This document shows, in pieces, positions 17,079 through 24,986 of a stretch of 53,248 bases of DNA; positions within the stretch are counted from its first letter, which is position 1; the number at the start of each line of letters is the position of its first letter. The DNA comes from an uncultured Gluconobacter sp. (GTDB lineage Bacteria; Pseudomonadota; Alphaproteobacteria; Acetobacterales; Acetobacteraceae), in the NCBI GenBank assembly GCA_937880175.1, contig CALFLO010000009.1, positions 1 to 53,248 on the forward strand, given 5' to 3'. A program made the position numbers and the translations under genes. The notes under the pieces were generated by a model. That model was not told the DNA's origin, ran no database searches, and saw only the letters and a list, made by a program, of their open reading frames with translations.

Positions 17079-17534
17079 TCAGTGGCCCGTGCTGCCAAAA
17101 CCACCTTTGCCACGCGCCGTCTCGTCCAGTGTTTCGACTTCGGCCCAGCGCAGGCGCGAGACCGGAGCCAGCACGCCCTGTGCGATCCGGGTGCCACGCT
17201 CAACGGTGAACGGCTCGGTGCCAGCGTTCATGACGATGATGCGAAGCTCGCCGCGATAGTCTTCGTCAATGGTGCCGGGGGAGTTGGGCAGCGTAATGCC
17301 ATGCTTGAGCGCCAGCCCCGAACGCGGGCGCACCTGAAGCTCGTAAGCGGGCGGCAGAGCGATGCACAGGCCGGTCGGCACCAGAACGCGCTCACCCGGA
17401 GCGATCGTCATGGGGGCGTCCACTGCGGCCAGGAAATCGAATCCTGCGGCACCGGCGGTGGCATAGGCGGGAAGGGGAAGGCCTTCGGAATGAGGCAGGC
17501 GCGTGATGCGCACATCAATCAGGTCTGTCATCAT
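17079..17534 (-). CDS. dut: dUTP diphosphatase
   Basis: A 151-residue trimeric dUTPase, hydrolysing dUTP to dUMP and pyrophosphate to keep uracil out of DNA and supply dTMP synthesis. All five motifs are present: AGFDFLAA, RSGLALKHG, GTIDEDYRG (catalytic aspartate), RGTRIAQGVL and the C-terminal RGKGGFGSTG. Two adjacent ATG codons open the frame at 17534 and 17531. It is the third gene of a run ubiE-coaBC-dut; coaBC and dut are neighbours in many proteobacteria. Confidence 0.96.
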   Translation of the reverse strand: MMTDLIDVRITRLPHSEGLPLPAYATAGAAGFDFLAAVDAPMTIAPGERVLVPTGLCIALPPAYELQVRPRSGLALKHGITLPNSPGTIDEDYRGELRIIVMNAGTEPFTVERGTRIAQGVLAPVSRLRWAEVETLDETARGKGGFGSTGH

Positions 17535-17563
17535 GACACCTGTCTTATCGCGGATTGCGATCC

Positions 17564-18754
17564 CTATGAAGATGGATCAGCGAAGAACGCGGCAATCCTC
17601 TGCACGAGCTGTTCCGCAACATCCGTCTTGTCCATTTCCGGCCAGTTCTGGACACCGTTTTCGTCAATCAGGCTGACGGTGTTGCGCATGGCGCCGAACA
17701 CGCCCTGTCGCACATCATTGGCCACAAGCCAGTCGCACCCTTTGCGCAGACGCTTGGCCTGAGCGTTGTCCAGAACGTCGTCCGTCTCGGCGGCAAATCC
17801 CACGACGAGGCGGGGGCGTTGTGGTGTGCGGCAGAGCGTTGCGAGAATGTCGGGGTTTTCCACCAGTTCGAGTCTTGGCGGTCCGTCTGCATTTTTCTTG
17901 ATCTTGCCCGGAGCCAGATCCTTTGCGCGCCAGTCGCTGACAGCAGCGGTGCAGATTGCTGCGTCGACCGGCAGGGCAGTTTCACAGGCCGCCAGCATCT
18001 CGCGGGCAGTCTGAACGGAGATGCGATGGACGCCCGCAGGCACGGGGATCGAAACCGGTCCACTGACCAGTGTGACGTCCGCGCCGCGTGCCGCCAGAGC
18101 TGCCGCAATGGCGTAGCCCTGTCGGCCGGAAGAATGGTTGGAGAGGAAGCGGACGGGATCAAGCGGCTCGACGGTCGGGCCAGCCGTTACGAGAACGCGG
18201 CGTCCGGCCAGAGACCGGTCCGGCGTCAGGATCCGCAGGATGGCGTCGCGGATAGCGGGCGGCTCACTCAGGCGGCCCGCGCCGACTTCTCCGCAGGCCA
18301 TGCTTCCGACATCCGGCCCAACGATGGAGACGCCCCGTGCTTCGAGAGCTTTCAGATTGGCCTGCGTGGCGGGATGGTCCCACATTCGCACATTCATGGC
18401 CGGGGCCAGCAGAATGGGAGACGTGGTGGCCAGCAGAAGCGTGGTGGCCAGATCATCCGCAAGACCATGCGCCATACGGCCCATGATATTAGCCGTGGCG
18501 GGGCAGACCACGACGAGATCAGCACTCCGGGCCAGCGCGATATGACCGATTTCGCTTTCCTGCGTGGGCGTGAAGAGCGCGTCATGCACACGCTCGCCTG
18601 CCAGTGCCTCAAGGCTGAGCGGGGTGACGAAGGCCTTGGCGGCCTCGGTCATGACGGGCGTGACGGCAATGCCTTGCGCCCGCAGCAGCCGCACCAGCTC
18701 AAGCGCCCGGAAGGCCGCGATGCCACCCGAGACGATCAGCAGGACGCGGCGCAT
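17564..18754 (-). CDS. coaBC: Bifunctional phosphopantothenoylcysteine decarboxylase/phosphopantothenate-cysteine ligase
   Basis: A 396-residue fusion enzyme catalysing two steps of coenzyme A synthesis. The N-terminal flavoprotein half (CoaC) starts MRRVLLIVSGGIAAFRALE and carries the CPATANIMGRMAHG motif and PAMNVRMW. The C-terminal half (CoaB) starts near RRVLVTAGPTVEPLDPVRFLSN, with HSSGRQGYAIA and AAVSDWR. The chosen ATG lies only four bases after the ubiE stop and matches the family start; longer in-frame extensions overlap ubiE. In related alphaproteobacteria ubiB usually sits between ubiE and this gene, but it is absent here. Confidence 0.95.
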   Translation of the reverse strand: MRRVLLIVSGGIAAFRALELVRLLRAQGIAVTPVMTEAAKAFVTPLSLEALAGERVHDALFTPTQESEIGHIALARSADLVVVCPATANIMGRMAHGLADDLATTLLLATTSPILLAPAMNVRMWDHPATQANLKALEARGVSIVGPDVGSMACGEVGAGRLSEPPAIRDAILRILTPDRSLAGRRVLVTAGPTVEPLDPVRFLSNHSSGRQGYAIAAALAARGADVTLVSGPVSIPVPAGVHRISVQTAREMLAACETALPVDAAICTAAVSDWRAKDLAPGKIKKNADGPPRLELVENPDILATLCRTPQRPRLVVGFAAETDDVLDNAQAKRLRKGCDWLVANDVRQGVFGAMRNTVSLIDENGVQNWPEMDKTDVAEQLVQRIAAFFADPSS

Positions 18755-18758
18755 GGTC

Positions 18759-19547
18759 TTACAGACGCCAGCCGGAATGGATGGCGGCAATGCCACCCGA
18801 CAGGTTGCGGTACTGAACCTGCTCCAGCCCGGCATCGCGCATCATCTGCGCCAGCGTTTCCTGATCAGGGAACATGCGGATGCTCTCGGCAAGATACTGG
18901 TAGCTCTCGGAATCCCTGGCGATGAGCTGGCCCATCTTGGGAAGAACCTGGAAGGACCACATGTCATAGATCGGCGCGAGCGCTGCGATCTCGACCTGTG
19001 AGAACTCAAGGCAGAAGAAGCGTCCACCCGGCTTGAGCACGCGACGCGCCTCACGCAGCACAGCCGACTTGTCCGTGCAGTTGCGTAGACCAAACGCGAT
19101 GGTCACGCGGTCAACGGAGCAATCGGGCAGGGGGATGGCTTCCGCGTCCACGACGCAGACTTCGATCTTGCCGATCAGTCCGGCCTTGATGGCGCGATCA
19201 CGCCCCACGGACAGCATGGCGGCATTGATGTCGGACAGGATGGCGGGGCCACCGCCGGCACGGAGCCAGCCGAAGGTGATGTCGCCTGTTCCACCTGCAA
19301 GGTCGAGCAGCTTCATGTTGGGGCGCGGATTGAGCATGCCCACGAAAATGCGCTTCCAGACGCGGTGTATACCCAGCGACATCACGTCATTCATGATGTC
19401 GTATTTCCCGGCGACGCTCTCGAACACCTCCCGGACCATCGTTTTCTTCTGGCCGCGCGGAACACTCCGGTAGCCGAAATCGGTGGTGTCCTCGGCATGT
19501 GCGGAGGACTGGAAGGGCGAGGCGTTGTGTTCTGCGCTATCGGTCAT
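18759..19547 (-). CDS. ubiE: Ubiquinone/menaquinone biosynthesis C-methyltransferase
   Basis: A 262-residue SAM-dependent methyltransferase of the UbiE/COQ5 family, adding the ring C-methyl group in ubiquinone synthesis. The family hallmarks are YDIMNDVMSLGIHRVWKR, the SAM loop LDLAGGTGDI, the FGLRNCTDK block, and EFSQVEIAALAPIYDMWSFQVLP. The ATG at 19547 gives a short N-terminal tail before the FGYRSVPRGQK segment. The frame extends further upstream but into the mutM coding region without similarity. It is divergent from mutM with only 30 bases between starts. Ubiquinone matters here because membrane oxidases of acetic acid bacteria feed electrons to it. Confidence 0.95.
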   Translation of the reverse strand: MTDSAEHNASPFQSSAHAEDTTDFGYRSVPRGQKKTMVREVFESVAGKYDIMNDVMSLGIHRVWKRIFVGMLNPRPNMKLLDLAGGTGDITFGWLRAGGGPAILSDINAAMLSVGRDRAIKAGLIGKIEVCVVDAEAIPLPDCSVDRVTIAFGLRNCTDKSAVLREARRVLKPGGRFFCLEFSQVEIAALAPIYDMWSFQVLPKMGQLIARDSESYQYLAESIRMFPDQETLAQMMRDAGLEQVQYRNLSGGIAAIHSGWRL

Positions 19548-19577
19548 GGGGCAATCGATATATCGTTGAGGCCAGCC

Positions 19578-20411
19578 ATGCCAGAGCTTCCAGAAGTCGA
19601 AACCGTCATGCGCGGATTTCGTGATGCCTTCGAAGGGCACCGAATCAGCCATGTCGCCGTCAACCGTCCCGACCTTCGATGGCCGTTTCCCGCAGATCTG
19701 CGGGAGAAGCTGGAAGGACATCACGTTCTCTCGTTCCGCAGGCGCGCGAAGTATATTCTCATGCGCCTTGAAGGCGGGTGGAGCATGCTGCTGCATCTGG
19801 GCATGTCAGGCCGACTCACGATCGGCCGGGCAGGGACGAACGCGACTCCGCCAGCCCACGAACATCTGGTCCTTGAAACGGAGAGTGGCGCACGGGCCGG
19901 GCTGGTCGATCCCCGGCGCTTCGGGATGGTCGATCTGGTTCCCACGTCTGAGGAAGACAACCATCGTCTTCTGGCGCATCTGGGGATGGAGCCTCTTTCG
20001 GACGCCATGAGTGGCCCGGCACTGGCGGATCTGTTCCGGAGCCGTCGCACGCCAGTGAAATCCGCACTTCTGGATCAGAAGCTGATCGCAGGACTTGGCA
20101 ATATTTACGTGTGTGAGGCGCTTTTCCGCTGCAAGATCCATCCTGAACGACAGGCCTGTACCCTGACGGAAGGAGAGACCGAAGCGCTTGCAGAGGCTAT
20201 TCCGCAGATCCTGGAGCAGGCCATCGCGTCCGGAGGGTCGTCCCTGCGCGATTATGTGCAGGCTGACGGCACCAAAGGCGGATTTCAGGACCTGCACCTC
20301 GTTTACGGTCGTGAAGGCGCTCCATGCCCCAACTGTGGAGAAGCCAGTCCGATCCGGCGCATCACGCAGGCAGGGCGTTCGACGTTCTTCTGTGCGACAT
20401 GTCAGAAATAA
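19578..20411 (+). CDS. mutM: Formamidopyrimidine-DNA glycosylase
   Basis: A 277-residue bifunctional glycosylase/AP lyase removing 8-oxoguanine and ring-opened purines. The mature N-terminus PELPEVETV supplies the catalytic proline and glutamate. The H2TH region contains the LIAGLGNIYVCEALF block. The C-terminal zinc finger holds four cysteines (CPNCG and CATC) around RITQAGRSTFFC, which carries the conserved arginine. The start at 19578 is fixed by the catalytic proline at position 2. It is divergent from ubiE and followed by rpsT, the usual alphaproteobacterial order. Confidence 0.97.
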   Translation: MPELPEVETVMRGFRDAFEGHRISHVAVNRPDLRWPFPADLREKLEGHHVLSFRRRAKYILMRLEGGWSMLLHLGMSGRLTIGRAGTNATPPAHEHLVLETESGARAGLVDPRRFGMVDLVPTSEEDNHRLLAHLGMEPLSDAMSGPALADLFRSRRTPVKSALLDQKLIAGLGNIYVCEALFRCKIHPERQACTLTEGETEALAEAIPQILEQAIASGGSSLRDYVQADGTKGGFQDLHLVYGREGAPCPNCGEASPIRRITQAGRSTFFCATCQK

Positions 20412-20459
20412 TCAGGCCGCCCGAAGATGCCCCCATCCTGTGTAAAATGTGCAAAACGC

Positions 20460-20488
20460 TTGACGGGACCCGTCAGAGCGGAGTAGAG
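20460..20488 (+). promoter_or_regulatory. Likely rpsT promoter with a 15-bp palindrome
   Basis: A TTGACG -35 element (20460-20465) is followed after 18 bases by TAGAGG (20484-20489), a fair -10 element, about 50 bases before rpsT. A perfect palindrome TGACGGG-A-CCCGTCA (20461-20475) starts inside the -35 element. It would suit a dimeric regulator or form a hairpin if transcribed from further upstream. Confidence 0.45.
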
Positions 20489-20536
20489 GGCGCCAACCAT
20501 TTACGCGACCAAAACGCAAACTGAACCGAAAGATCC

Positions 20537-20806
20537 ATGGCAAACACAGCTTCTGCCCGTAAGCGTATCCGTCAGAACGAACGTCGCCGTGAGCGCAACG
20601 TTGCCCGCATGTCCCGTATGCGCACGTTCATCAAGAAGATCGAACTCGCCATCCAGTCGGGTGACAAGTCCGCTGCTGCCGAAGCCTTCAAGGTTGCACA
20701 GCCGGAAATGCAGCGCGCAGCTGGCAAGGGCGTGATTGCCAAGAACACGGTCAGCCGCAAGCTGTCCCGTCTGTCCGCTCGCGTGAAGGCTCTGGCAACC
20801 GCCTGA
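20537..20806 (+). CDS. rpsT: 30S ribosomal protein S20
   Basis: An 89-residue, strongly basic small-subunit protein binding 16S rRNA. The N-terminus ANTASARKRIRQNERRRERN and the helical remainder, ending LSRLSARVKALA, are typical of S20. Length matches the family. It is a single-gene unit with its own promoter-like region and a strong terminator 24 bases after the stop. The next gene is dnaA, an order seen in many alphaproteobacteria. Confidence 0.97.
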   Translation: MANTASARKRIRQNERRRERNVARMSRMRTFIKKIELAIQSGDKSAAAEAFKVAQPEMQRAAGKGVIAKNTVSRKLSRLSARVKALATA

Positions 20807-20830
20807 GCTTCACCTTCGGGTCGGAACTGA

Positions 20831-20865
20831 AGAACGCGCTCCCCTCAGGGAGCGCGTTCTTTTTT
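20831..20865 (+). terminator. Strong Rho-independent terminator after rpsT
   Basis: AGAACGCGCTCCC (20831-20843) pairs perfectly over 13 bases with 20848-20860 around a CTCA loop, and a run of six T follows (20860-20865). It separates rpsT from the dnaA unit. Confidence 0.95.
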
Positions 20866-21144
20866 GACTGCATCTCCTGAAATCTTTTCCCGAGCTTCTG
20901 AGCCGGGGTTGCCGATGGGGAACACCCTCATGACATCCCGCTGAACCCTTCGTGTTCCAGCTTGCTTCGGGTTGAGCGGACGCCTATTCTGGGGGTTCGA
21001 CAAAAAAGTATCGGATGCTCTGGCTTCTCCGGAAATTCGCCAGCTTTTCTGCTGCAGATTTCTGTCGAGAGCACAATCGCCCTGCGCGCAGGGAACCACA
21101 ACTGACGCCCGCCTGGTGCGGGAATGGATATGAAAGGGGGTACA
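20866..21144 (+). promoter_or_regulatory. dnaA upstream region with two interleaved inverted repeats
   Basis: This 279-base interval holds no convincing gene. GGAACAC (20919-20925) can pair with GTGTTCC (20952-20958). CCGCTGAACCC (20938-20948) can pair, with one mismatch, with 20969-20979. The two helices interleave, so in RNA they would be mutually exclusive or form a pseudoknot. I see no TTATCCACA-type DnaA boxes and no AT-rich unwinding stretch, so it does not look like a replication origin. Confidence 0.4.
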
Positions 21145-22569
21145 ATGGTGGAAAACGCTCAGTATCTGGACGCCAGCGCCTCCGCCCCCGGTTCGACGAC
21201 ACCGCTGGAGACCGCCTGGATCCGCGTTCGTGAGAAACTGAAGAGTGAGGTCGGCGAGGTCGAATACCGGACATGGCTCCGGCAGATCGTTCTGGGACCG
21301 CTCGAAGAAGATGAACTGACCCTCTATCTGCCCACGCGGTTCCTGCGCGACTGGGTCCGCAGCCAGTATGAGGAGCGTCTTCAGACGCTCTGGCGTACCG
21401 AGCGTGAGGACATCAAGGGTGTGGAACTTCAGGTCCGGCGTGGACTGCCTGAAGTGTCCATGGGCGATACGGAGGACACGGAAGAGGGAGCGGTCGAGGG
21501 CAATGAACTCGCCCCGCAGGTCGCCGTGCCCGAAAACCGCAGCGATCTGGCCGTGCCGCTGGATCCGCGCTTTACGTTCGATACCTTCATCGTCGGCAAG
21601 CCCAACGAGTTTGCCTATGCGTGCGCCCGCCGCGTAGCGGAAAAACCCTCAAGCCCGGGCTTCAACCCGCTGTTCCTGTATGGCGGAGTCGGCCTCGGCA
21701 AAACCCATCTGATGCACGCCATCGGAACGGAACTGACCCGGACAGGTAAGGTCTCCGTGGCCTATATGTCTGCGGAAAAGTTCATGTACCGCTTCATCGC
21801 GGCGATCCGTTCGCAGTCCACGATGGAGTTCAAGGAGCAGCTCCGCTCCGTTGACGTGCTGATGATCGACGATCTTCAGTTTCTGATCGGCAAGGACAAC
21901 ACGCAGGAAGAATTCTTCCATACGTTCAATGCCCTCGTCGATGCCGGCCGCCAGATCATTGTCAGCGCCGACAAGAGCCCCTCGGATCTGTCGGGCCTTG
22001 AAGACCGTCTGCGGACCCGTCTGGGCTGTGGCATGGTCGCTGATATCCATGCCACGACCTTCGAGCTGCGTATTTCCATTCTGGAAGCCAAGGCCAAGGC
22101 CTCGGGCACGCATGTCCCGTCCAAGGTTCTGGAATATCTCGCTCACAAGATCACGACCAATGTCCGTGAACTTGAAGGCGCGCTGAACCGCCTGATCGCC
22201 CATGCGGATCTGGTCGGACGCCCGGTCACGCTCGATACGACGCAGGATGTCCTCAAGGACATGCTCAAGGCGCATGACCGCCGCGTCACGATCGAGGAAA
22301 TCCAGCGCAAGGTTTCCGAACACTGGAACATCCGCCTGACGGACATGTCCTCCGCCCGCCGTGCCCGTGCCGTCGCACGTCCGCGTCAGGTGGCCATGTA
22401 TCTTGCCAAGCAGCTGACGAGCCGCTCCCTTCCGGAAATCGGACGCAAGTTTGGAAACCGTGATCACACGACCGTCATGCATGCCGTCAACCGCGTGACC
22501 GAGCTGATGGATCAGGACGCGTCCTTCGCCGAGGACGTGGAACTGCTGCGCCGGATGCTGGAAGGCTGA
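21145..22569 (+). CDS. dnaA: Chromosomal replication initiator protein DnaA
   Basis: A 474-residue AAA+ initiator. Domain I is at the start (TAWIRVREKLKSEVGEVEYRTWLRQI), followed by an acidic linker. Domain III carries Walker A GGVGLGKTHLMHAIG, Walker B DVLMIDDLQFL and the arginine-rich sensor RLRTRLGCGM. The C-terminal DNA-binding helix-turn-helix ends in the signature GNRDHTTVMHAVNRV. Three nearby ATGs (21124, 21130, 21145) are possible; 21145 is preferred because AAAGGGGG lies four bases upstream. The first gene of dnaA-dnaN-recF-gyrB. Confidence 0.97.
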   Translation: MVENAQYLDASASAPGSTTPLETAWIRVREKLKSEVGEVEYRTWLRQIVLGPLEEDELTLYLPTRFLRDWVRSQYEERLQTLWRTEREDIKGVELQVRRGLPEVSMGDTEDTEEGAVEGNELAPQVAVPENRSDLAVPLDPRFTFDTFIVGKPNEFAYACARRVAEKPSSPGFNPLFLYGGVGLGKTHLMHAIGTELTRTGKVSVAYMSAEKFMYRFIAAIRSQSTMEFKEQLRSVDVLMIDDLQFLIGKDNTQEEFFHTFNALVDAGRQIIVSADKSPSDLSGLEDRLRTRLGCGMVADIHATTFELRISILEAKAKASGTHVPSKVLEYLAHKITTNVRELEGALNRLIAHADLVGRPVTLDTTQDVLKDMLKAHDRRVTIEEIQRKVSEHWNIRLTDMSSARRARAVARPRQVAMYLAKQLTSRSLPEIGRKFGNRDHTTVMHAVNRVTELMDQDASFAEDVELLRRMLEG

Positions 22570-22659
22570 CCTGCCCGGACCTCCGATCCCTCTCTTTCCC
22601 GAGGGGCGGGGGTCTGCTAGGTTCTCTCAATTAATTCAAGATCTTCGCCGAGGCTCGGA

Positions 22660-23784
22660 ATGAAATTCAAGGTTGACCGTACCCTGCTGCAACGGGCTCT
22701 GGCGCATATTCATGGCGTTGCGGAAAAGCGGAATACCATTCCCATTCTGGCCAACGTCCTGATGACCTATCAGGATGACGTCCTGCGTCTGACGGCGACG
22801 GATATGGAAATCGCCGTCGTGGAAGATGTGCCCGCGACAGGTGAGCGTTCCGGTTCCACGACCGTTCCGGCAGCCGTGCTCTTCGAGATCGTGCGCAAAC
22901 TGCCCGATGGCGTCGCACTTGAGTTCGATCATCAGGACAGCGAAGCACCGCTCGCCCTGCGTGCGGGCCGTTATGCCACCAGCCTGAACGTGTTGCCGGT
23001 CGATGATTTTCCGGCCATGGTTGCCGGTGACCTGCCACATCGTTTTACGATCCCAGCCGCGACACTTCGTGGGCTGATTGACCGCACCAAATTTGCCATC
23101 TCCAACGAAGAAACCCGCTATTACCTGAACGGCATCTATCTGCATGTCGCGGAAAACGGCGCTGTTCCGATGCTGCGGGCTGTTGCCACGGACGGTCATC
23201 GTCTCGCCCGTGTTGAGACGGATCTGCCCGAAGGTGCGCGTGGCATGCCGGGCGTTATCATCCCGCGCAAGACCATCAACGAACTGCGCAAGCTGCTCGA
23301 CGAAGGGGCTGCCGATCTGGAAGTCTCACTGTCGGACACGCGCATCCAGTTCCAGGCGGGTCCGGTTCTGCTGACGTCCAAGCTGATCGACGGTACCTTC
23401 CCGGAATACGAGCGTGTCATTCCCAAGGGCAATGACCGCATCCTGCGCGTCGGCAAGCGCGACTTTGCGGCGGCTGTGGGGCGCGTCGCGGCGATCAGTC
23501 AGGAGCGTTCGCGCCCGGTCAAGCTGTCGGTGACGCAGAACATGCTGAACCTGTCAGCCACCAGCCCCGATCAGGGCGTTGCGCATGAGGAACTGGACGA
23601 AAACGCCGTTTCCTATGATGCCGCACCGATCGAGATCGGCTTTCAGGCCCGTTACCTGACGGACATTACCGATCAGATCGACGTGGAAGTGGAATTCGCA
23701 TTCTCCGACAGCTCAGCCCCGACCATTGTCCGTGACACGGCGTCGCCTTCGGCGCTGTATGTCCTGATGCCCATGCGGGTCTGA
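22660..23784 (+). CDS. dnaN: DNA polymerase III beta subunit (sliding clamp)
   Basis: A 374-residue clamp protein made of three similar domains; the dimer encircles DNA and tethers polymerase III and repair factors. Typical features are the N-terminal MKFKVDRTLLQRALAHI, IPILANVLM, the second-domain segments FAISNEETRYYLNGIYLH and ATDGHRLAR, and the C-terminal VLMPMRV that forms the partner-binding pocket edge. Length is normal. It follows dnaA after 90 bases and precedes recF by 13. Confidence 0.97.
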   Translation: MKFKVDRTLLQRALAHIHGVAEKRNTIPILANVLMTYQDDVLRLTATDMEIAVVEDVPATGERSGSTTVPAAVLFEIVRKLPDGVALEFDHQDSEAPLALRAGRYATSLNVLPVDDFPAMVAGDLPHRFTIPAATLRGLIDRTKFAISNEETRYYLNGIYLHVAENGAVPMLRAVATDGHRLARVETDLPEGARGMPGVIIPRKTINELRKLLDEGAADLEVSLSDTRIQFQAGPVLLTSKLIDGTFPEYERVIPKGNDRILRVGKRDFAAAVGRVAAISQERSRPVKLSVTQNMLNLSATSPDQGVAHEELDENAVSYDAAPIEIGFQARYLTDITDQIDVEVEFAFSDSSAPTIVRDTASPSALYVLMPMRV

Positions 23785-23797
23785 ACACGAGCCCAGA

Positions 23798-24901
23798 TTG
23801 AAACTGACCCGGCTCGCGCTGACGGATTTCCGGAACTACACCCATACTGTCTGGACCCCGGATGCCTCCATTCTGGTTTTGACAGGGGAGAACGGTTCTG
23901 GAAAAACCAATCTGCTCGAAGCCGTCTCCCTGCTGGCGCCTGGTCGCGGATTGCGGGGCGCCGCTCTTCCGTCGCTATGCCGCAAGGGAGCAGAGCGGTG
24001 GGGCGTTGCAGCGACACTCCAGTCCGGGCTGGACGAGTTCCGGATCGGAACGGGCAGCGACCTGACCGAAAAACAGCGCCGCACATTCCGTCTTGATGGA
24101 GAAAACATCCGCTCTCAGGCTGCGATCGGCCAGAAGTTTTCCTGCGTCTGGCTGACGCCGCAGATGGACCGGCTTTTTCAGGAAGGCTCCAGCGGCCGGC
24201 GGCGTTTTCTGGACCGGCTGGTGATGGCGCTGTCCCCCGATCATGGACGCCAGATCGCAGCACATGATCGCTCGGTCGTCAGCAGGAACAGGATCCTGTC
24301 CGAGCGCTCGAATGAGGCGGCGTGGCTTTCCTCCATCGAAGATTCCATCGCACGCCATGCCGTCGCGGCGTCCGCGACACGGCTTGCGTTAATCGAGAGC
24401 ATGAACGCCCATCCTTTTGAGAATGATGGATTTTCTGCCAGTACGTTACATCTGGACTGCGCCATTGCCAGCCGCCTGTCGAACCAGCCGGCACTGGAAG
24501 TCGAAGACTGGATCAGGAACGCTCTTCAGCGGAGCCGGAATGAAGACCGGCAGCGCTCCACCACGTCCGTTGGCGCTCATCGGGCCGATTTCACACTCTC
24601 GGACACCGCAACGGGACGCCCTGCGGAGCTTTCGAGCAGCGGCCAGCAGAAAGTCATGCTGACAGGCACGATCCTGTCCCATGCGCGGCTGATGACACAG
24701 GAGCGCGGGCAGGCGCCTGCGATCCTGCTTGATGAACCCCTGCTGCATCTGGACGAGACGCGACGCCGCGCCCTTCTCGAAAGCCTCGGGGGATTGCAGG
24801 CACCGGTCCTGATTACGGGGACGGATGTCGAGGCGTTCGCACCGCTCGCAGGCCAAGCCCAGTTTTTCACCGTCAGGAACGGCACCATATCGCCATCCTG
24901 A
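23798..24901 (+). CDS. recF: DNA replication and repair protein RecF
   Basis: A 367-residue SMC-like ATPase that helps load RecA at gaps. Walker A GENGSGKTNLLEA is near residue 31, the signature-like LSSGQQKVMLTG is in the C-terminal part, and Walker B reads ILLDEPLLHLD. The start is a TTG at 23798, 13 bases after dnaN. It gives the expected KLTRLALTDFRNY N-terminus, and no other start would preserve the first beta strand. It lies between dnaN and gyrB as in many bacteria. The weak start may keep expression low, as is common for recF. Confidence 0.95.
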   Translation: MKLTRLALTDFRNYTHTVWTPDASILVLTGENGSGKTNLLEAVSLLAPGRGLRGAALPSLCRKGAERWGVAATLQSGLDEFRIGTGSDLTEKQRRTFRLDGENIRSQAAIGQKFSCVWLTPQMDRLFQEGSSGRRRFLDRLVMALSPDHGRQIAAHDRSVVSRNRILSERSNEAAWLSSIEDSIARHAVAASATRLALIESMNAHPFENDGFSASTLHLDCAIASRLSNQPALEVEDWIRNALQRSRNEDRQRSTTSVGAHRADFTLSDTATGRPAELSSSGQQKVMLTGTILSHARLMTQERGQAPAILLDEPLLHLDETRRRALLESLGGLQAPVLITGTDVEAFAPLAGQAQFFTVRNGTISPS

Positions 24902-24986
24902 TCTGCCGCCACCGCTGGCCTAAACGGACGGCAGGGGCTATACTGATCCAACAGTTATTCAGAGTACCACGGAGACCGTCACGCGC

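Noticed and set aside
20845..21099. Short minus-strand frame between rpsT and dnaA
   Set aside because: It runs through the rpsT terminator and has no family features.
20866..21144. Replication origin next to dnaA
   Set aside because: No DnaA boxes, AT-rich segment or iterons were seen here or between dnaA and dnaN; in many alphaproteobacteria oriC is elsewhere.
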